NCBI GenBank assembly: GCA_020430865.1
Contig: JAGQIY010000648.1
Location: 1 to 30,604 of the forward strand
Direction: 5' to 3'
Source: Myxococcales bacterium
Lineage (GTDB): Bacteria; Myxococcota; Polyangia; Polyangiales; Polyangiaceae
DNA length: 30,604 nucleotides
Part shown: positions 15,524 to 22,536 of the stretch, piece after piece
Position numbering within the stretch: the first letter of the stretch is position 1
Layout: each line of letters starts with the position of its first letter
Made by a program: the position numbers and the translations under genes
The notes under the pieces: generated by a model
The model's input: the letters and a program-made list of their open reading frames with translations, nothing else
Told to the model about the DNA's origin: nothing
Databases searched by the model: none

Positions 15524-17278
15524 CTAGCGGGGGACGATCTCGACCTTCTCGAGATTGAGACCACCTGGGTACATGTAGCTCGTGTACGAGGCGTACCCGT
15601 ACACGACGATTCCGAAGTTCTTGTCGCCCTTCATCGCGTGAGCGCCGCCAGGGACCTGAACGCGCGCCACGTTGAACCCGGAGTTCCCGATCGGAGTGAA
15701 GCGGCTCTGGTCGATCGGGGCGCCGTCGATGGAGATCACCGCTCCCGGCGGCGCCACGACGTTCACGAAGTTGTAGGTGTACGTCGTGGGGGCGAGGAAG
15801 GTGTATTCAAGGCGGTACTGCTCCACCGGGATGGCGATGGAGAGCGATGGATCGCCTGCGCCGGCGCTCTGCCCAGAGAAGTTCTCTCCGACCATGTACT
15901 GGCTGACCATCACGCGGTTGTCCGACTGAATCCGGAAGTCAGAAGTGATGGGGCCGATCTCGACCCACTCGCCCGCGTTCAAGGTCACGCTGGGATTCAC
16001 CGCTGGCTCGAAGTCGATCTTGTTGCCATCGGCCGCGGACATCACACGCACGAACATGTTGTCCGCCTGACCCGGATTGCTCTGGATTGAAGCCACCGCC
16101 TGCGGCGCGGTGACCACCAGATCCTGGCCAAGCGTTTCCGTGGGAAACATGCTCTCTTCGAGGTGATCACAGGCGAAGCGGCTGTACGGCACGAAGGTGC
16201 AGTCGTGGCCACCAATCACGCTGATCGGTTTGTTGGAGGTGATGCGCGACCCGGTGAGGTCGTACTCCTTCGGCGAAGGACACAGCGTGGCCTCGCTGCC
16301 AAGCCCCGTGACTTCCGTGCCGCAGGGCTTGTTGGGCTGGGGCGTCTTCTGCTCTGGCATGACACCACTCGACAGCACGAGAACGTCGCCGCGGTTGAGC
16401 GAGTAGGTCCCTTGCTGTCCAGGCGAGAGCGCGGACACGCCATTGCCTGACCTGACGTAAGCCGAGCTGTTGACGGTCACGTCCGTGCCGTCCTCCGTCG
16501 CCGTTACCGCAAGGAAACCAGGCGCATCATTCCACTGCGACGGACCGAGCCCTGTGGGCCCCTGTCCAACGTGATGCGTCGGATAGGACATGACGTAGTA
16601 GTCGGACCCCAAGGCCGTGGTCGGGATCAGCAAGGATGCGTCGTTGGTGAAGGAGTTGCAGGGCGCTGGACAGTTGGCGTCCCCGGGGCGCTCGAACTCC
16701 AGTGGGTTGAACTGGTAGAGCGTGATTGGGACGGAGCTCGTCACGTGGAACGCACCTGCCTGGACCAGGCCCGAAGTGAAGTTGGGGAAGGTCTGCTTCA
16801 GCGCGGTCACCCACGGCAACCGAATCGTGTCTAGCTGTCCCGGAGCGATCGTCCTTGTCGCCAGGACCTGACCCTGGAACTCCACGGTCACGTCGGCGTT
16901 GGATTTGGTCGGGTTCGCGGCGACCACCGCGAACTCGAAGCCATCATCCAGGCCCGCGTTGTTGGTCACGGTCGGCCAGTACTCGCAGCCGAGGTAGCTC
17001 TTCTGAGCTTGGGCCTGGGCACAGCTCTCGGGGATCCCACCCGAGTTCCCCCCGCTGCCACCACCGCCGTCGATCTGGCCGCCGCTGCCGCCGAACGCCC
17101 CAAAGCCGTCCCCTCCGGTCCCGCCGTTGTTACCGCTACCGCCGTTGCCGCCGTTGCCGCCGTTGTTGACCCCTGAGCCGGACCCCGAACTCGCCGAGCA
17201 ACCACCTGAGAACAAGCCCCCAGCCGCCGCCAACATCGCAGCTCCGGAAACCCACTTCGTCACGCCCACCAAACGCAT
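15524..17278 (-). CDS. IgGFc-binding-domain-like lipoprotein
   Basis: 584 aa from the ATG at 17278, which has GGAGGG six bases upstream; an upstream in-frame start at 17299 has none. Signal peptide with lipobox-like LFSGGC, then a Gly/Asn/Ser-rich linker (residues about 30-85), typical of myxobacterial surface lipoproteins. The remainder matches the IgGFc-binding family common in these bacteria: ESCAQAQAQKSYLGCEYWPT, FEFAVVAANPTKSNADVTV, LPWVTALKQ, SSVPITLYQFNPLE, ASLLIPTTALGSDYYVMSYP, FLAVTATEDGTDVTV, ITSNKPISVIGGHDCTFVP and HLEESMFPTETLGQDLVV. Known as a beta-rich extracellular domain; the ligand in myxobacteria is not known, and IgG binding should not be assumed. Likely surface adhesion or matrix. 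It may be co-transcribed with the DUF4139 gene downstream. Confidence 0.85.
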   Translation of the reverse strand: MRLVGVTKWVSGAAMLAAAGGLFSGGCSASSGSGSGVNNGGNGGNGGSGNNGGTGGDGFGAFGGSGGQIDGGGGSGGNSGGIPESCAQAQAQKSYLGCEYWPTVTNNAGLDDGFEFAVVAANPTKSNADVTVEFQGQVLATRTIAPGQLDTIRLPWVTALKQTFPNFTSGLVQAGAFHVTSSVPITLYQFNPLEFERPGDANCPAPCNSFTNDASLLIPTTALGSDYYVMSYPTHHVGQGPTGLGPSQWNDAPGFLAVTATEDGTDVTVNSSAYVRSGNGVSALSPGQQGTYSLNRGDVLVLSSGVMPEQKTPQPNKPCGTEVTGLGSEATLCPSPKEYDLTGSRITSNKPISVIGGHDCTFVPYSRFACDHLEESMFPTETLGQDLVVTAPQAVASIQSNPGQADNMFVRVMSAADGNKIDFEPAVNPSVTLNAGEWVEIGPITSDFRIQSDNRVMVSQYMVGENFSGQSAGAGDPSLSIAIPVEQYRLEYTFLAPTTYTYNFVNVVAPPGAVISIDGAPIDQSRFTPIGNSGFNVARVQVPGGAHAMKGDKNFGIVVYGYASYTSYMYPGGLNLEKVEIVPR

Positions 17279-17751
17279 GGCCGACCCTCCACAAATCAAG
17301 CGCCCGCGCGCCGGCGAGCATCAAAAGACGCGCCTGGGGGCGCGACCGCACAAGACCTGCCTGGTTTTGGCAGCCTTGTGGCGCCGCGTCAAAGTTGGCG
17401 TGCGAAACCGCACACTTTCCAGCAGAACGGAGCGCCGGCCGCGGAAAATTCGTTGAGCCTTGAAGTTCCGTAGCCGGATTGGCGGTCAGGCGCTGGGCGT
17501 GCAGGGCGCTGACACCACACCATCCGCGGTCAGGCGCTGGGCGTGCACCCACGCCATCCGCCTCCCGGACCACCATCCGGACGGCGGAACGCGGCCCTCC
17601 GTGCATCAGCGCTAGCCACACCGACCCCAGAACCGCACGGTCACGGACTTGGATCCGCACGGCATTCAAATCGCCTCTCCCCTTCAAGAACCGCCTTTCC
17701 CGAGCAACCTTCAAGCGCTACTCTCCGCGTCCCTGCCCATCAGGAGATCCC
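17279..17751. other. 473-base gene-free divergent region
   Basis: Lies between the divergent starts of the IgGFc-like lipoprotein (minus) and the 825-aa lipoprotein (plus), so it should carry both promoters. Open frames here give Arg/Pro-rich translations without family resemblance. The only clear structure is the pair of 22-base direct repeats listed separately, and several ccatccg words (near 17520, 17554 and 17573). No confident -35/-10 pair was found. Confidence 0.5.
17482..17547. repeat. Two identical 22-base direct repeats
   Basis: Positions 17482-17503 and 17526-17547 are identical (core tcaggcgctgggcgtgca), 44 bases start to start, i.e. close to four helical turns. Each is followed within about 20 bases by the word catccgc. 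They lie 205 to 270 bases upstream of the start at 17752, where an activator site could be. Could also be the remnant of a short tandem duplication. Confidence 0.75.
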
Positions 17752-20229
17752 ATGAAGAAACACTTTAGCGCCCTTGCTCTCTCGTCCTTCATCCTCTCCG
17801 CGTGCAACGTGTCTTCGGACCCGACCGAAGACGTAGAGAGCACCAGCGACGACCTGAAATTCTATCCGATCAGCATCAATCCCCTCGCAGGCAAGCCGAT
17901 GTCCGGCAGCTGGTCGAAGACTAGCGGCGCTGACAACGACTCGACGGTCTGCCGGGAGTGCAGCTACACGAACCACAGCGACTTTCCCCACGACCAATAC
18001 CCCCTGGCGTTCGACTTCAACACCTGGAAGGCATCGTTCCCTAGGTTCGGCTCGAGCACGGGCATGCCCGAAGCGCTGACGGAAGGGAAGGCGATCGCCG
18101 ACGACCTCATCGGCGGCTCGTACACCTCCGCGCTCGAAGAGAACCTCTGCTACGCGTGGGCGTACCTAGCGGTCGGGCAGACTCAACGGGGCGGCAGCCT
18201 GACCCCCAGCGTCTCTAAACTCAGTCACTCCATTACGGTCACGTCCTACCTGAACTCACTGGGTTTGCTAGCGCCACAGGCGATCTGCGGCAGTGCGACG
18301 CTGCGGCAGGAAATTGCCCAGAAGGTGTTCCAGAGCAACCAGGCGTGGGCGCTCGCGTTTCCCCCGCAATACGCCCGACATCTGAAGAGCCAGTACCTCC
18401 CCAGCGGACTAGGCTACTCCAATCACGTCTACGCTGAGCCTGAATGCCTCGCGGAAATGGATGGCCGCGCGAGCAAGAGCTATTGCTCGATGCGCGAGGC
18501 TGCGCAACGGGCCGGCGGTTCCAAACTCCCGTTGGGTAACCATCAGATCGGGCAGTTTCTGTTCTGGGAGGTGGGCAAGGTGGACGGGAACCTGCGCTTT
18601 CTGCCGCCGTCGAAGATCAAGGAGATCGATCCATACCCGAACACCAAGGCCTATGTGATCCCCATGGTCGTCAGCGGAGCCGTGAATCCGTTGACGGGGC
18701 CGCTGCTTCCGGAGTTCTCCGACCTTACTCATCCTCTCGTGTGGGTGACCGCGGACGGGCAGTACGAATCCCAAGAGGTCTGGGGGAAGACCGGAGTGCG
18801 GTACGTCGGCACGTGGCCGAATATCCATCTGGAGCCGGTCTACGGGTGGACCAAGCGCTACGACAACATGGCGCACGCCGACTACTTGGCGGGCAGGTCC
18901 CGCACGGCAAGGATCGCCCTTCAAGACGTGACGTTGTTCACCATCTGGGAAGTGCTGAACGTGAACCTCGGCGTGTCCATGGACTTCGAACTCGGAGTTC
19001 CAAAAACGGATCACGAACTCCGTCAGGGCGCGGCTCCGACTCGCTCGGTGAACCTCGACCCCAGCCAGGGCACGGTCTTCGCGAGCGATGGTCAGATCAA
19101 GCGCGGCACGTCGACCGTCGGGTGGCCCCCCCTATACGTCTATGGGCCCAATGGACTGTATCCGGGCTCGATTCCGGATTCGTCGCTTTTCGGAACACGC
19201 GTTCGATACGATCAAGAGGATGATCGCGCGCAAGTGGTGAGAGACAGGATCACGGACACGCTCACTTTGGGTGCAGATGTCACCCCAACACCAGTGGGCC
19301 CGATCCAAGTCAGGCTCGACGTCGACGGCTCGATCTCGGTCGCCTCGCAAATGGACACCGTGTTCAGGGAGCACCTGAGCGCGACCCCCCAAGGCGGCTC
19401 GCTACACCTGCAGTCAAACGCCATGGCCGAGGTCGAGCGCACGAGCGACGTAGCCGCGGATCCCCTCTCGATCCGACTGATCTTCACGGCGCACTTCGAC
19501 CTGGTGATCGGAAGCTTCGACGTGGAGTGGTCAAAGGAACTCTACAACGCCGGGACGCTCGATCTCTTCCCCAAGTACTCTCGTAGTCTGGAAGCCGAGA
19601 AGCTTCGAGTCGGTGAGTTCTCGCAACTGGGACTCTCGGCATTCAATCGCGATGCTCAGCAGCCGACCGTCTTCTCACACCTGCCCGACGGTCAACAGCC
19701 GGGCGGAGAGCAGTTCCAGGCCTTCCCTGCCAGCGTGGGGCAGTGCCTCGCGGAACCGGTCGACGTTCCCCAAGCGGAGGAGCCGACTCCACCGTCCTAC
19801 GGAGGGGATGTCGACCCCCAGCTCTGCCTCGTCTTCAGCGGGGACTTCGCTCCCCCCGGCGGTAGCACGGGCTTGCCCCCCCGCATCCCTGGTGACGTCT
19901 GCAGCGCCGCGAACAAGAGCGCCTTCGTCGACGCCTACATGGCAGGTTGCGTCGGTGCGAGTTGCCTCCCCGAACGGACATGTATCGCAAGCTTCGTGGA
20001 GTTCGGCTGTGAGCAAGGCATTGACACCAGCTGGGGCGGAATCTCGGCCCACAGCCGAGAGGTCAACGCAACCGACGCCAACGAGATGATGACCATCGTT
20101 CACAGCTGCGCGGGGCTTCATGCCACCAGAGACGGGAGTCGAAAGGAAGCGCTCATTGAAGAGTTCAACGCTTTGTACAGCCTGACGCTATGCGAAGACG
20201 AGCAACCCATCGGCAATCCTCACTCGTAG
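17752..20229 (+). CDS. Large lipoprotein of unknown function
   Basis: 825 aa. Start set at 17752, where AGGAG stands five bases upstream and a clean lipoprotein signal follows (MKKHFSALALSSFILSAC, Cys18). I do not recognise the family. Features: CRECSYTNHSDFPHD near 65-80; a helical segment ENLCYAWAYLAVGQ near 130; CSMREAAQRAGGSKLPLGNH near 245; a Trp/Tyr-rich central part (WVTADGQYESQEVWGKTGVR, EPVYGWTKRYDNM); a beta-rich middle (IQVRLDVDGSISVASQMD); and a Cys-containing C-terminus (QCLAEP, QLCLVFSG, MAGCVGASCLPERTC, FGCEQG, HSCAG). No catalytic motif is obvious. Its codon use looks less GC-biased at third positions than its neighbours (by eye, not calculated), which could indicate a younger or transferred gene. 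It stands alone, followed by a terminator-like hairpin. Confidence 0.8.
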   Translation: MKKHFSALALSSFILSACNVSSDPTEDVESTSDDLKFYPISINPLAGKPMSGSWSKTSGADNDSTVCRECSYTNHSDFPHDQYPLAFDFNTWKASFPRFGSSTGMPEALTEGKAIADDLIGGSYTSALEENLCYAWAYLAVGQTQRGGSLTPSVSKLSHSITVTSYLNSLGLLAPQAICGSATLRQEIAQKVFQSNQAWALAFPPQYARHLKSQYLPSGLGYSNHVYAEPECLAEMDGRASKSYCSMREAAQRAGGSKLPLGNHQIGQFLFWEVGKVDGNLRFLPPSKIKEIDPYPNTKAYVIPMVVSGAVNPLTGPLLPEFSDLTHPLVWVTADGQYESQEVWGKTGVRYVGTWPNIHLEPVYGWTKRYDNMAHADYLAGRSRTARIALQDVTLFTIWEVLNVNLGVSMDFELGVPKTDHELRQGAAPTRSVNLDPSQGTVFASDGQIKRGTSTVGWPPLYVYGPNGLYPGSIPDSSLFGTRVRYDQEDDRAQVVRDRITDTLTLGADVTPTPVGPIQVRLDVDGSISVASQMDTVFREHLSATPQGGSLHLQSNAMAEVERTSDVAADPLSIRLIFTAHFDLVIGSFDVEWSKELYNAGTLDLFPKYSRSLEAEKLRVGEFSQLGLSAFNRDAQQPTVFSHLPDGQQPGGEQFQAFPASVGQCLAEPVDVPQAEEPTPPSYGGDVDPQLCLVFSGDFAPPGGSTGLPPRIPGDVCSAANKSAFVDAYMAGCVGASCLPERTCIASFVEFGCEQGIDTSWGGISAHSREVNATDANEMMTIVHSCAGLHATRDGSRKEALIEEFNALYSLTLCEDEQPIGNPHS

Positions 20230-20541
20230 CTACACAGTGCGCGCGTGCGAAGGCCAGCGGCTCTCTCGAAGGCCCTCGCACGCCTATCTTGACTCCACGA
20301 CGTCGGATTCCAGCTGAGCCTCACGCTTCGTCAGCCGACGCCGTCCGAGTAGACCCAGCGGGCGCCATTCGTTTCCGTGCAGACAGTCCCGTGGTCGACT
20401 GCCCCTCCGGCTGTGGCGCCTCGAACGTCCCTCCTGGGCAAGCTCTGCTTCGAAGCAGCGCACCTCCCCCCAACCCGCGTAGGCCCCTTCACCAGGCGCG
20501 CTGCTTGAAACGGCGCACCAGGAAGGCTAGCCAACGAGAAT
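20230..20541. other. 312-base gene-free region
   Basis: Between two plus-strand lipoprotein genes. The first 55 bases hold a terminator-like inverted repeat; the remainder should carry the promoter of the AgmX/PglI-like gene. Open frames crossing it on both strands have no family resemblance. I see no RNA gene or repeat in the rest. Confidence 0.5.
20243..20283 (+). terminator. Terminator-like hairpin after the 825-aa lipoprotein gene
   Basis: An 8-base perfect stem (gcgtgcga 20243-20250 / tcgcacgc 20276-20283) continues inward with ggcc/ggcc across a small internal loop, 14 bases after the stop at 20229, and is followed by ctatctt. Reasonable intrinsic terminator apart from the poor T-tract. 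Confidence 0.6.
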
Positions 20542-21045
20542 ATGCGGCCTCCCCTCGTGTGCTTCGGGTTCTCAGCGCTGCTAGGCGCCTGCGCGTCGGC
20601 CCAGCCAGCACCCTCTGCAGCGCCGACCTCAGCCCCGACGGAGGAAGCGCCGGCCGTTGCGGCAACCACGGCGAGCGAACCCAAGGTCGCGAAAGCGCCT
20701 GCACCGATCGCCGCCCCTCCGCCAAACGAGGAGTTGCCGAGCAGCGGAACCCTCCCACCGAGTGAGATCAGGCGAGTCGTGCGCCAAGCGCTCCCCAAGG
20801 TTCGGGCCTGCTACCAGGAGGGCCTAGCCAAGGACCCGAAGCTCGCTGGCAGAGTGACGGTCGCGTTCGTGATCGATCGCGAGGGCTTGGTCTCGAATGC
20901 AACCACGAATCCGAAGACGACGGACCTGAGCGATGAACAGGTCTCGAAGTGCATCGTCCAGCGCTTCTACGAGCTACGCTTTCCTGCACCCGAGGGCGGA
21001 CTCGTGACGGTCCGCTATCCGATGGTCTTCTCACCCCAAGACTGA
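20542..21045 (+). CDS. Lipoprotein with AgmX/PglI-type C-terminal domain
   Basis: 167 aa. Signal peptide with lipobox LLGAC (Cys17), a Pro/Ala/Thr-rich linker to about residue 72, then a TonB-like C-terminal domain: LPPSEIRRVVRQALPKVRAC, YQEGLAKDPKLAGRVTVAF, VIDREGLVSNA, VSKCIVQRFYELRFP and VTVRYPMVF. This is the AgmX/PglI C-terminal domain, widespread in myxobacteria; AgmX and PglI were identified as gliding motility proteins in Myxococcus, but most paralogues have no known role. The two Cys (in VRACYQEG and SKCIVQ) are the family's usual pair. Single gene, converging on the repeat lipoprotein. The ribosome binding site is weak (cgagaat before ATG). Confidence 0.86.
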   Translation: MRPPLVCFGFSALLGACASAQPAPSAAPTSAPTEEAPAVAATTASEPKVAKAPAPIAAPPPNEELPSSGTLPPSEIRRVVRQALPKVRACYQEGLAKDPKLAGRVTVAFVIDREGLVSNATTNPKTTDLSDEQVSKCIVQRFYELRFPAPEGGLVTVRYPMVFSPQD

Positions 21046-21050
21046 CCTGA

Positions 21051-21070
21051 CACCCCTCCGGTTGGGGGTG
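21051..21070. terminator. Short terminator-like hairpin between convergent genes
   Basis: cacccc (21051-21056) pairs with ggggtg (21065-21070) across an eight-base loop, in the 39-base gap between the convergent stops at 21045 and 21085. No T-tract. Confidence 0.45.
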
Positions 21071-21084
21071 AGGCGCAGCGTCGG

Positions 21085-21906
21085 TCAGCAGGGGCCGCCG
21101 GGCGGTGCGCCGAAGTCCTGCGGATCCACGCAACCCAAGCCGAAGGTCGAGTCGTAGAAGCCACAGGTATGATCCGCGCGGCAACATCCCTGGATTGGTT
21201 GATTGTAGATCGAGGTGTCTGGGCACTTGTCGGTGACTTGCCCTGGCTGATTCGTCTCGACGCAGCCCGCGCCGCTCAGCACGTTGCTCAGGTCGTAGCC
21301 GCACTTGCCGCTCGCAGCGCAGCAACCGCGGATGTAGCCCCCCTGGGAGCTCGGGCACTGCGCAGGATCGCAGGTGCTCGTGGTGCCGCCTTGCGCCCCA
21401 GAGCCACCGGCCCCAGAGCCACCCTGTGCGCCAGACCCGCCCTGAGCGCCAGAGCCACCCTGAGCGCCAGAGCCGCCTTGCGCACCGGAGCCGCCTTGCG
21501 CACCGGAGCCGCCTTGCGCGCCGGAGCCGCCCTGTGCGCCGGAGCCGCCCTGCGCACCGGAGCCGCCCTGTGCGCCGGAGCCGCCCTGTGCGCCGGAGCC
21601 GCCCTGTGCGCCGGAGCCGCCCTGTGCGCCAGAGCCACCTTGACCGCTGGCGCAAGAATCCAGACAGGGCCCCGGGGTGCCCCCCAGACACAAGCACTCT
21701 TCGTAACACGAGAGGCCCTCGCAGGAGGCGTCACCACCCGAGCCGCCGTTCGCGCTGCTTCCGCCACTGCCGTTTCCCGTGAGCCCGCCATCCTCCGCGC
21801 TCCCGCAGGCGCCAACCCCGAAGCCCAGCAGAACCACGGCGGCGCCTACTAGTCGCAGCGTTCCAGTTCTTCTCGAGTTCTCCAAGCGCACGCCAAGTCC
21901 AAACAT
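21085..21906 (-). CDS. Repeat lipoprotein with Gly-Ser-Gly-Ala-Gln linker and duplicated Cys-rich module
   Basis: 273 aa from the ATG at 21906, supported by GAGGAC four bases upstream; a GTG at 21921 would add five residues. Lipobox VGAC after a hydrophobic stretch (LVGAAVVLLGFGVGAC). After a Gly/Ser/Asn-rich stretch comes CEGLSCYEECLCLGGTPGPC, then a linker of 12 six-residue GGSGAQ-type units encoded by 18-base tandem repeats. The C-terminus holds two similar Cys-rich modules: CPSSQGGYIRGCCAASGKCG with SGAGCVE, and CPDTSIYNQPIQGCCRADHTCG with GLGCVD. The order suggests a lipid anchor, a flexible spacer and a disulfide-rich surface module. Function unknown. Linker length is prone to change by slippage without breaking the frame. 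Confidence 0.85.
   Translation of the reverse strand: MFGLGVRLENSRRTGTLRLVGAAVVLLGFGVGACGSAEDGGLTGNGSGGSSANGGSGGDASCEGLSCYEECLCLGGTPGPCLDSCASGQGGSGAQGGSGAQGGSGAQGGSGAQGGSGAQGGSGAQGGSGAQGGSGAQGGSGAQGGSGAQGGSGAQGGSGAQGGSGAGGSGAQGGTTSTCDPAQCPSSQGGYIRGCCAASGKCGYDLSNVLSGAGCVETNQPGQVTDKCPDTSIYNQPIQGCCRADHTCGFYDSTFGLGCVDPQDFGAPPGGPC
21424..21639. repeat. 18-base tandem repeat, 12 units, in the lipoprotein linker
   Basis: Twelve contiguous 18-base units (consensus ctgtgcgccggagccgcc on the plus strand, with a few substitutions in most units) encode the six-residue linker repeats. Central units are nearly identical while the outer ones diverge, the pattern expected from recent slippage or unequal crossing-over in the middle. 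Confidence 0.95.
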
Positions 21907-22536
21907 AGTCGTCCTCACCACTCAGGATGACCGAGCGAGCCGTCGCTTCGCAAGGCGAAGCAAGCCTTTCTCAGCGACTTTCGTGGAGCGGTGAAAGATT
22001 TTGGCCCTACCCGGCCGCACGCGGAAGCCCGCCGCCCCCAGCGGCCCTCGGCGCAGAGGGGGTCGCCCGATCCGTGGGTCGAAAGCTGCCGCCCACGGAT
22101 CGGGTAGGCGCGGTATGATCCTCACGGCAACAGCGCGACGAGTGGCTGGAGTCGAAGCACCCTCACCGCCCGACCACCGCCTGACCGCCTGACGAACCGC
22201 CGTCCTCGCTGCCTTACCGCAGCAGGATTCGCCAGCGGCGAAGTCGAGCCCACCGCCGACGCCGTCGCTGGGTGTGAGGCCAGTCACCGCGCGCCCAGCT
22301 CCGATCCTCGCCCCCTGCGCTCGGGAGGACTGCGTGCCCCCGCTACTCCGCAAGCGGCACTCCCCTTCGCCGTGAGATCGCCCATTGGTTCTCCCCGCGC
22401 CGGGCGCCGCCCTGGGGGATTCCGTGCACAGGCGGACCATTTTGCAGGCGGTTCGGGGGGTTCCTCGGTCAGGCTGCACAGCCGCACGCTCCCTCGGCTT
22501 CGCCGACCGCCTTGGTCGTGCTAAACGCGCGGTCCC
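21907..22536. other. 630-base gene-free divergent region
   Basis: Between the divergent repeat lipoprotein and proS. Open frames here give Arg/Pro/Ala-rich translations with no family resemblance or ribosome binding site. It contains a perfect 13-base inverted repeat (separate entry), a doubled ccgcctga at about 22177-22192, and small hairpins near 22490-22515 upstream of proS (for example tcggc-ttc-gccga). I looked for a T-box or tRNA-like element ahead of proS and saw none. Confidence 0.5.
22066..22104. repeat. Perfect 13-base inverted repeat in a gene-free region
   Basis: cccgatccgtggg (22066-22078) and its exact reverse complement (22092-22104) flank a 13-base loop. It lies 160 bases upstream of the minus-strand lipoprotein start and 430 bases upstream of proS. 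No T-tract on either side, so a classical terminator is doubtful; it could be an operator or a structured RNA element. Confidence 0.7.

Noticed and set aside
17479..17751. 91-residue N-terminal extension of the 825-aa lipoprotein
   Set aside because: It is Arg/Thr/Pro-rich, crosses the direct repeats and has no ribosome binding site, while 17752 has AGGAG and starts a lipoprotein signal.
20331..20798. Possible minus-strand gene between two lipoprotein genes
   Set aside because: More than half of it is antisense to the AgmX/PglI-like gene, and the rest has no family resemblance or ribosome binding site.
21424..21639. CRISPR-like array
   Set aside because: Units are 18 bases with no spacers and stay in frame within a lipoprotein linker, so this is a coding tandem repeat.
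22105..22536. T-box or tRNA-like leader ahead of proS
   Set aside because: I found no T-box-like sequence, specifier loop arrangement or tRNA T-arm; only small unrelated hairpins.
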